Assembly: GCA_039029915.1 (NCBI GenBank)
Contig: JBCCFD010000032.1
Span: 1-31,030 of the forward strand
Direction of reading: 5' to 3'
From: QQUD01 sp039029915
GTDB taxonomy: Bacteria; Chloroflexota; Anaerolineae; Promineifilales; Promineifilaceae
Length of the DNA stretch: 31,030 nt
In this document: positions 25,758 through 31,030 of the stretch, piece after piece
Layout: each line of letters starts with the position of its first letter
Position numbering within the stretch: the stretch's first letter is position 1
The notes under the pieces: generated by a model
Told to the model about the DNA's origin: nothing
Seen by the model: only the letters and a program-made list of their open reading frames with translations
Databases searched by the model: none
Position numbers and translations under genes: made by a program

Positions 25758-25870
25758 CTTAAGTGTTCCGAAGTTTCTAAATTGAAAACCACGTTAGATA
25801 AAATCTTCGGAACCTCGAGGAAACGAAGTTTATTGCCGCCGTTTTATTCAAAACAGGAACTTCGTTTCAC
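25758..25870. repeat. Dispersed double-hairpin element, copy 2
   Basis: About 113 bp, about 92% identical to 7232-7343. Here both hairpins are intact: GTTCCGAAG/CTTCGGAAC, and GAAACGAAGTT pairing perfectly with AACTTCGTTTC, joined by CCTCGAGG. Like copy 1 it begins CTTAAG and ends TTCGTTTCAC. The left edge touches the ribosome site of the small minus-strand gene, so here the element sits in front of a gene. Confidence 0.8.
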
Positions 25871-26266
25871 TTAAACTACTGATGTGCCGTTACATGTAAA
25901 ACTATCTGGTACAAGCTTTACTACTTTGTTAACAAAGTACTTACATCCCCTGAAAAAAAATCACTTTAATTGTTGGTTTTGAATTAGCTTGGCGATTTTG
26001 ACTACGCCACCCCGTTCATTGCCTTCAGGTGGAGGAAAGCAATTTCCATACTATAGCAGATGGTGGGTCCTGTTTTGGATAGGAAAGTATAACTAAGGGC
26101 AAAAAAAAGAATTTATTGATAGTCGTAAGGTGACTGGCCAGCGCAATATTATTATTTGTACTTAAAAAATTATTTGAGTGACGTGTATAGTTTGCTAATA
26201 GCCCACAGAGATTCGGAGTCAACCGAGAGGTGATGCGCCAAGTCCAAACCTCTGTGGATTGGTAAG
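25871..26266. other. Gene-free spacer
   Basis: About 400 bp without a convincing gene. It contains the 18-bp perfect palindrome TACTTTGTTAACAAAGTA (25922-25939), a short palindrome TTACATGTAA (25890-25899) and, at its right end, the folded element at 26203-26257. No transposase or recognisable gene fragment is seen. Confidence 0.55.
26203..26257. other. Y-shaped folded element, possible small RNA
   Basis: The outer stem CCACAGAG (26203-26210) pairs perfectly with CTCTGTGG (26250-26257). It encloses two small hairpins, TCGG-AGTCAA-CCGA (26213-26226) and GGTG-ATG-CGCC (26229-26239, one T-G pair). A TATAGT box at 26186-26191 would place a plus-strand start about four bases before the outer stem. 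On the minus strand it would be the 3' untranslated part of the beta-CASP gene. It matches no RNA family I know. Confidence 0.45.
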
Positions 26267-27673
26267 CTAGACAGGGAATTGCTGACCGAGCTCTGGCACG
26301 TGTACGTTTTTAAGGCCTTGGCCTTTCAAGGCATCAGCAAAGGCAAGTGAAGAATCTTCCTCTCCATGAACAATGAAAGTGTGCTTGGGTCGTTTTTTGA
26401 AGGTGCCTGTCCACTCTAAAAGCTCTTCGCGGTCGGCGTGGGCACTAAAGCCGTTTATGATTTCCACATGGGCTTTGAGCTGATGCTCCTCACCGAAGAT
26501 TTTGACGACCGGTGTTTTTTCAACAATTCGACGACCCAGCGTATGAGCAGCCTGGAAGCCTACAATCAGGACGGTGTTTCTAGGGTCTTCAATGTTGTTT
26601 TTGAGATGGTGCAAGATTCGGCCTGCTTCTGCCATACCGCTGGCGCTAATAATGACTGCCGGCTGTTTGAGCGAGTTGAGCTCTTTTGATTGGCCGGTTG
26701 AACGCGTGTAATACATCATGTCAAAGCCGAATGGATCGCCGTGACGATCTTCGAGCATAAATGCTTCTAAATCTTCATCATACGCCTCTGGATGAAGGCG
26801 ATAAATACCTGTGGCGTCGACTGCTAGAGGGCTATCCACATAGACGGGAAGATTGTCTGGGATTTTATTTTCTTCAACAAGCTGATGGAGTCGATAGACG
26901 AGTTCTTGGGTACGCCCAACTGCAAAGGACGGCACAATGACCTTCCCCCCTCGGTGAAAGGTTTGGTTGACAATGGTTTCTAATTTGGTGCTGGCTTCGT
27001 CTAATGGCTTGTGGACACGATTGCCGTAGGTGCTTTCAACAATGAGAACGTCGGCTTCGTCGATAGGTGTGGGGTCTCGGAGAATCGGACGACTAGGACG
27101 GCCTAAATCTCCGCTGAAGACAAGACGGATGTCTCGTTTTTCTTGCTCATCTTCGATGTCAAGCGCAACGATGGCTGATCCAAGAATGTGCCCGGCATCG
27201 TAGAAGGTAAGTGTGATACCGGGCATGATGGTATACGGCCGTTCATAGCCAATTCCTACAAAATATTTCAAGCTAGTGATGGCGTCCGTTAGCGTGTAGA
27301 TGGGTTCAACAGGCGGTTCACCCTTTTTGGCCCGCTTGCGATTAACATACTCGATGTCATACCCTTGAATTTTGGCGCTGTCGCGCAGCATGATGGCACA
27401 AAGGTCTCTTGTGGCGTAGGTGCAATAAATATCTCCTTTGAAGCCATTTTTTACGAGATTTGGAATATTGCCACTGTGGTCAATGTGAGCATGAGAAAGA
27501 ACAAGGACATCAATTTCTGAAGCATCAAAGGGGAGGTTTAAATTTTTCTCGTAAGTTCGTTTGCGTGAGCCTTGGTAGAGGCCACAGTCTAGGAGGATTT
27601 TACGGCCGTTAACCGAAATTAAATGCTGTGATCCAGTAACAGCTCTGACTGCGCCGTGAAATGTAATGTCCAT
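26267..27673 (-). CDS. Beta-CASP metallo-beta-lactamase-fold RNase
   Basis: 468-residue ribonuclease of the metallo-beta-lactamase/beta-CASP type, related to archaeal and bacterial CPSF-like nucleases (TTHA0252 group). Zinc ligands appear in LSHAHIDHSGN, DAGHILGSA and FSGDLGR. The beta-CASP part includes VIVPSFAVGRTQELVYRL, PVYVDSPLAVDAT and ISASGMAEAGRILHHL, and the closing RMMBL region INGFSAHADREEL and FIVHGEEDSSLAFADAL. It probably cuts single-stranded RNA in mRNA or rRNA processing. GGAAGA lies five bases before the ATG. The neighbouring RNase D-like gene on the same strand suggests a shared RNA theme. Confidence 0.93.
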   Translation of the reverse strand: MDITFHGAVRAVTGSQHLISVNGRKILLDCGLYQGSRKRTYEKNLNLPFDASEIDVLVLSHAHIDHSGNIPNLVKNGFKGDIYCTYATRDLCAIMLRDSAKIQGYDIEYVNRKRAKKGEPPVEPIYTLTDAITSLKYFVGIGYERPYTIMPGITLTFYDAGHILGSAIVALDIEDEQEKRDIRLVFSGDLGRPSRPILRDPTPIDEADVLIVESTYGNRVHKPLDEASTKLETIVNQTFHRGGKVIVPSFAVGRTQELVYRLHQLVEENKIPDNLPVYVDSPLAVDATGIYRLHPEAYDEDLEAFMLEDRHGDPFGFDMMYYTRSTGQSKELNSLKQPAVIISASGMAEAGRILHHLKNNIEDPRNTVLIVGFQAAHTLGRRIVEKTPVVKIFGEEHQLKAHVEIINGFSAHADREELLEWTGTFKKRPKHTFIVHGEEDSSLAFADALKGQGLKNVHVPELGQQFPV

Positions 27674-27765
27674 AGATTCTTCCTTTTTAGCTTTGGGCTG
27701 CTAGCTATGAGCTATATGCTCTATGCTTGGTTATTTGGTTTTGGTCAATCGGTGGGTGTTTAGAG

Positions 27766-28923
27766 TTAGGCAATGATGGTAAGAATTTCGGTACCAAACC
27801 GTTTTGTGCGCCATTCTCCCACAAAGGGAATGGCGGCAAGCTGCTCAAGGGATTGGGGTTTTTCCCGTGCAATTGACCACAGTGCGTCACGGCTAATAAT
27901 GACATCTGATTCAACACCGCGCGCTTGTGCCCTTATTTTACGCCAATTATGCAGTTTGTCGTACCGCTCAACGATATCGTCAGACGGCCGTTTCTTCCGC
28001 TTACGTGGCGGTGGTGGTGGCTGTTTGCGGGCCTTAGTTACAACAGACAGGAGTCGGGACCCATACCGTTTGAGTTGGCCACCAGACATGCCGTGTGCAT
28101 GGCGCATCTCATCTAGTGAATAAGGATCAAGGTCAGCAATTTCGAATAGCGTCCGATCGTTAAAAACTTTGAAGTGAGGCTGATCCCTTCGTCTGGCCTG
28201 CTCGTCTCTAAAAATGCAGAGTGCTTTGAGAATTGATTGTTTTTTGGGTGGTAAGTCGGAAGCACCGCTGATAGACCAAAAGCTTTCAGGGTTAAAATCG
28301 ATGTTTGGCAGGTTAACGTGAGTTTGCTCTTTAAAGATTTCCATCGCTTCTTCAAGCCGGCCTGCTGATTCAAGTTCTCCAAGAAGCCGCTTTCGAAAGT
28401 CGAGCAGATAGTGTGTATCGTTTTGAGCGTAGATGAGCTGTTCAGAGGATAACGGCCGTTTGCACCAATTTGACTTCTGATACCGTTTATCAAGCTTGAT
28501 GCCATAAAATAGTTCGAGCAAGCTGGCTAAACCACACCGCTCATATCCCAAAATGCGAGCCGCCCACATCGTGTCAAATAAATTATGAATTTGCCAACCA
28601 AATTGCCGTTTCAACAAGATTAGATCATATTCGGCCGCGTGAAACACTTTTTCCACGTCAGGGCTTTCAATGATTTCACCAAACGGTTGCCAATCTACCT
28701 TAATTAGCGGGTCAATTATAAAGTCAAATTCGGGGGTTGAGATTTGGATTAAGCAAACCTGCTCACGGTAGGCGTGCATACTATTGGCCTCGAGATCAAT
28801 GGCCAATCGCGCTGCCGCTTGCAGATGCGCTAAGCAATCATTCCAGTCTGCTGGGGAAGAGATTAGTTGGTATGGTCGCAAACTCACATCTAACAATGTA
28901 ACGTGCAGTTGGATTTCCGTCAA
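27766..28923 (-). CDS. rnd: RNase D-like 3'-5' exoribonuclease with HRDC domains
   Basis: 385 residues. The DEDDy exonuclease domain (about 25-200) has AIDLEANSMHAY (D, E), FHAAEYDLILLKRQFGW (D) and YAQNDTHYLLDFRKRL (Y, D). One HRDC domain (about 215-295) includes RDQPHFKVFNDRTLFEIADL; a lysine- and proline-rich linker leads to a second HRDC-like C-terminus (VIISRDALWSIAREKPQSL to GEWRTKRFG). RNase D trims tRNA and small RNA 3' ends. The start is probably TTG at 28923, 20 bp from the divergent radical SAM start; a GTG at 28887 is another option. Confidence 0.9.
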   Translation of the reverse strand: MTEIQLHVTLLDVSLRPYQLISSPADWNDCLAHLQAAARLAIDLEANSMHAYREQVCLIQISTPEFDFIIDPLIKVDWQPFGEIIESPDVEKVFHAAEYDLILLKRQFGWQIHNLFDTMWAARILGYERCGLASLLELFYGIKLDKRYQKSNWCKRPLSSEQLIYAQNDTHYLLDFRKRLLGELESAGRLEEAMEIFKEQTHVNLPNIDFNPESFWSISGASDLPPKKQSILKALCIFRDEQARRRDQPHFKVFNDRTLFEIADLDPYSLDEMRHAHGMSGGQLKRYGSRLLSVVTKARKQPPPPPRKRKKRPSDDIVERYDKLHNWRKIRAQARGVESDVIISRDALWSIAREKPQSLEQLAAIPFVGEWRTKRFGTEILTIIA

Positions 28924-28936
28924 ATTTCGTTAAAAT
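28909..28936 (+). promoter_or_regulatory. Promoter placing transcription at the radical SAM start codon
   Basis: TTGGAT (28909-28914), 16 bp, TAAAAT (28931-28936). Transcription would begin at about 28943-28944, at or next to the ATG, giving a leaderless message. No ribosome site precedes this ATG. The boxes overlap the 5' end of the divergent RNase D gene. Confidence 0.5.
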
Positions 28937-28943
28937 TACCCCT

Positions 28944-30884
28944 ATGATGACACACAAAGAAATCGAGAATGCGCTTGAGAGAATCTTGCCGCGCGTTGCA
29001 AAACCAGGTCGCTACACCGGCGGTGAATATAACGAAGTGGTTAAAAACTGGGACGACATTGATTTTAAGGTCGCTCTCGCCTTCCCCGATATTTATGATT
29101 TAGGGATGTCCAATTTGGGATTGATGATCATGTACGACATCATCAATAAGCACAAAAATCTGCTGGCGGAACGTGTTTATTCACCGTGGACAGATATGGA
29201 AGACATTATGCGAGAGAAGGAAATTCCCCTTTTCTCCCTAGAAACCAAGCACGCGATTCGTGAGTTTGATATCTTGGCTGTTAGTTTGCCCTATGAGCAG
29301 CTTTATACCAACGCGCTAAATCTGCTTGATTTGGCAGACATGCCAATACGTTCGGAAGAGCGGGATGAGAGCTATCCACTGGTGATTGCCGGTGGACATT
29401 CCTGCTATAACCCTGAACCGATGGCCCCTTTCATTGATGTATTTATCATTGGCGAAGGCGAGGAAGCTATCCTGCGAATGGTTGGCATTATGCGAGCGGC
29501 TGCCCATCTTGACCGCGAAACGCAGCTACGCTATATCGCTCAAATAGAAGGCTGCTATGTGCCTCGATTTTATGATGTGGCCTATCATGATGATGGGGGC
29601 ATTCGTGAGATTGTGCCAAACATGCCCGAAGCCCCTAAGAAGGTCATGAAAACAATCGTGCCGGTGATGCCCCCCCCAGTCACCGATTTCATCATTCCGT
29701 TTATTGAAACCGTACATAATCGAGCGCCAATCGAAATTATGCGTGGGTGTACTCGTGGCTGTCGATTTTGTCATGCGGGGATGGTGACTCGTCCCGTTCG
29801 TGAACGGCCGGTTCAAGAAGTGCTTGATGCGATGGCAAAAATCTTAGAGAGCACTGGATATGAAGAAATAGCCTTGCTTTCACTTTCATCGAGTGATTAT
29901 GTGCATGTCTTGGAGCTAACAGAAAAAATTGGCAAACAGTTTGGTCATCTTGGACTAAATATTTCACTGCCTTCATTGCGCATAGAGAGCGTCTCAACCC
30001 AGCTGATGGATAATTTGGGTGACAGCAAGCGGGGTGGGTTTACCTTGGCTCCAGAAGCAGCGACTGAAAAAATGCGCAATATTATCAATAAGTACGTCAC
30101 AGATGAAGAGCTTATTGAGACTGCGCGTGAAATCTACAGTCGGAACTGGCGCACTATCAAGCTCTACTTCATGATTGGTCATCCAATGGAAGAGCTGGAA
30201 GATGTAGAAGCAATCATTGATCTGTCAAAACGCGTGCTGGCTGAAGGGCGTAAAATTCACGGAAACAAAGCGAATGTGAATGTTGGCGTTAGCACCTTCA
30301 TTCCTAAGCCACACACGCCGTTCCAATGGGAACCGATGCACAGCTTGGAAAGCACCTATGAAAAGCTAGCTTTACTGAAAAAAGAGATTCGGGGGCAAGG
30401 TTTGCGCTTGCGTTGGAATGAGCCACGTGAATCGCTCTTTGAAGGCTTTTTGAGCCGCGGTGACCGTCGTATAGCTGAGGTTGTAGAGCATGCTTGGCGC
30501 AAAGGAGCGAAGTTTGACGCTTGGGCTGAACATTTTTCTGAAGAGGCTTGGTATTCTTCTTTGGATGATCTTGGCCTTGATCCCTACTTTTTCACGCATC
30601 GCAAGCGGATGATTGATGAAATCTTCCCGTGGGAGCATATTGATATTGCGGTGACGAAGAAGTTCTTAACGGAAGATTATTTGATGAGTAAGACGCAGGA
30701 AACGCGGGTGGATTGTCGCCATCAATGTTTTGCCTGCGGCATTTTGCCAAAACTCAGAGAGTTACGGCGAGATACAAATCCAGAAGATTGGGAATGTCCA
30801 CCAGTCAGAAAACGGCCGAATCATAAGCCGCTTGAAGCGCCTATCCCCGTGGTAGATAGCATTCCTCTTACTATTATTAATTGA
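28944..30884 (+). CDS. B12-binding-type radical SAM protein (TIGR03960-like)
   Basis: 646 residues. The N-terminal part (about 40-200) resembles a cobalamin-binding Rossmann domain (VALAFPDIYDLGMSNLGLMI, IAGGHSCYNPEPMAPFIDVF, IGEGEE). The radical SAM core starts with IMRGCTRGCRFCHAGM, the CxxxCxxC cluster that holds the 4Fe-4S, followed by LLSLSSSDY and FTLAPEAATEKMRNIINKYV. The C-terminal end has CRHQCFACGILPKL. The protein matches my memory of TIGR03960, whose members usually adjoin or are fused with a DUF2344 (TIGR03936) partner; none is fused here, and a terminator follows within 10 bp. The reaction is unknown. A second ATG lies at 28947. Confidence 0.9.
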   Translation: MMTHKEIENALERILPRVAKPGRYTGGEYNEVVKNWDDIDFKVALAFPDIYDLGMSNLGLMIMYDIINKHKNLLAERVYSPWTDMEDIMREKEIPLFSLETKHAIREFDILAVSLPYEQLYTNALNLLDLADMPIRSEERDESYPLVIAGGHSCYNPEPMAPFIDVFIIGEGEEAILRMVGIMRAAAHLDRETQLRYIAQIEGCYVPRFYDVAYHDDGGIREIVPNMPEAPKKVMKTIVPVMPPPVTDFIIPFIETVHNRAPIEIMRGCTRGCRFCHAGMVTRPVRERPVQEVLDAMAKILESTGYEEIALLSLSSSDYVHVLELTEKIGKQFGHLGLNISLPSLRIESVSTQLMDNLGDSKRGGFTLAPEAATEKMRNIINKYVTDEELIETAREIYSRNWRTIKLYFMIGHPMEELEDVEAIIDLSKRVLAEGRKIHGNKANVNVGVSTFIPKPHTPFQWEPMHSLESTYEKLALLKKEIRGQGLRLRWNEPRESLFEGFLSRGDRRIAEVVEHAWRKGAKFDAWAEHFSEEAWYSSLDDLGLDPYFFTHRKRMIDEIFPWEHIDIAVTKKFLTEDYLMSKTQETRVDCRHQCFACGILPKLRELRRDTNPEDWECPPVRKRPNHKPLEAPIPVVDSIPLTIIN

Positions 30885-30892
30885 TTCATCCT

Positions 30893-30926
30893 GCAGGACA
30901 AAGGCACGCCTTTGTCCTGCATTTTT
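30893..30926 (+). terminator. Rho-independent terminator after the radical SAM gene
   Basis: GCAGGACAAAGGC (30893-30905) pairs perfectly with GCCTTTGTCCTGC (30908-30920), followed by ATTTTT. A very strong terminator nine bases after the stop codon. Confidence 0.95.
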
Positions 30927-31030
30927 CCATTCAATGTAACAAAATTAAATATATTATCTTTAGAATGGATGCTATTTGAAGGTTGTCCGTCTGATTTCCA
31001 TTGTGTAATGCAATCCTTTTTCGCCTTAAG

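Noticed and set aside
25748..25792. N-terminal 15 codons of the small minus-strand gene
   Set aside because: They lie mostly in the dispersed repeat; the internal ATG at 25747 has a good ribosome site.
26203..26257. Possible tRNA or integron attC site
   Set aside because: Only two inner arms, an 8-bp outer stem, no anticodon arm or TPsiC sequence and too short for a tRNA; no GTTRRRY-type core sites or integrase for an attC site.
25221..26266. Degraded insertion sequence
   Set aside because: No transposase fragment in any frame and no pair of matching terminal repeats around the region.

Overview
The window is a gene-dense stretch of a chromosome (about 43-47% GC by eye) from a free-living bacterium. 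The best guess is Chloroflexota, perhaps Anaerolineae-like. The clues are a Tad locus in the order flp, receiver-ParA TadZ, TadA, TadB, TadC with no secretin or outer-membrane genes, a NarL-type regulator with a soluble DegS-like kinase, a run of GT-C membrane glycosyltransferases, a beta-CASP RNase and a B12-binding radical SAM protein. This assignment is inference; no rRNA or tRNA gene is visible.

Layout. 1-5881: an oligopeptide/dipeptide-type ABC importer, with the end of a binding protein, a strong terminator, two permeases and two ATPases; RNA hairpins sit in its gene junctions. 6097-7236: a receiver protein with a Roadblock/LC7-like domain. 7352-9025 (minus): HAD phosphatase then a RimK-like ATP-grasp ligase. 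9594-16126: a polyprenyl-phosphate-sugar synthase-like GT2, a SAM methyltransferase and three large membrane proteins of GT-C type, probably a cell-surface glycosylation set. 16266-18163: NarL-type response regulator and DegS-like histidine kinase, separated by a long terminator hairpin. 18371-23676: Tad/Flp pilus genes; the 50-residue pilin gene is followed by a strong hairpin and a separate promoter precedes tadZ. 23846-25220: ComF-like protein and long-form hibernation factor. 25221-26266: a structure-rich spacer with one short unknown gene. 26267-28923 (minus): beta-CASP RNase and RNase D-like exonuclease. 28944-30884: radical SAM protein and a strong terminator.

The most unusual signals are not genes. 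First, the 8-bp palindrome ACGGCCGT (mostly as the 10-bp AACGGCCGTT) occurs 25 times, against about 0.5 expected by chance. It falls in all three reading frames and is absent from the first 6.4 kb; this resembles the HIP1 palindrome of cyanobacteria. Second, a dispersed element of about 112 bp made of two consecutive hairpins is present in two copies about 92% identical, one exactly filling a convergent gene gap. Third, a Y-shaped 55-nt fold lies at 26203-26257 behind a possible -10 box.

The genes suggest a cell that imports peptides, glycosylates its surface, builds Flp-type pili under two-component control, and processes RNA.
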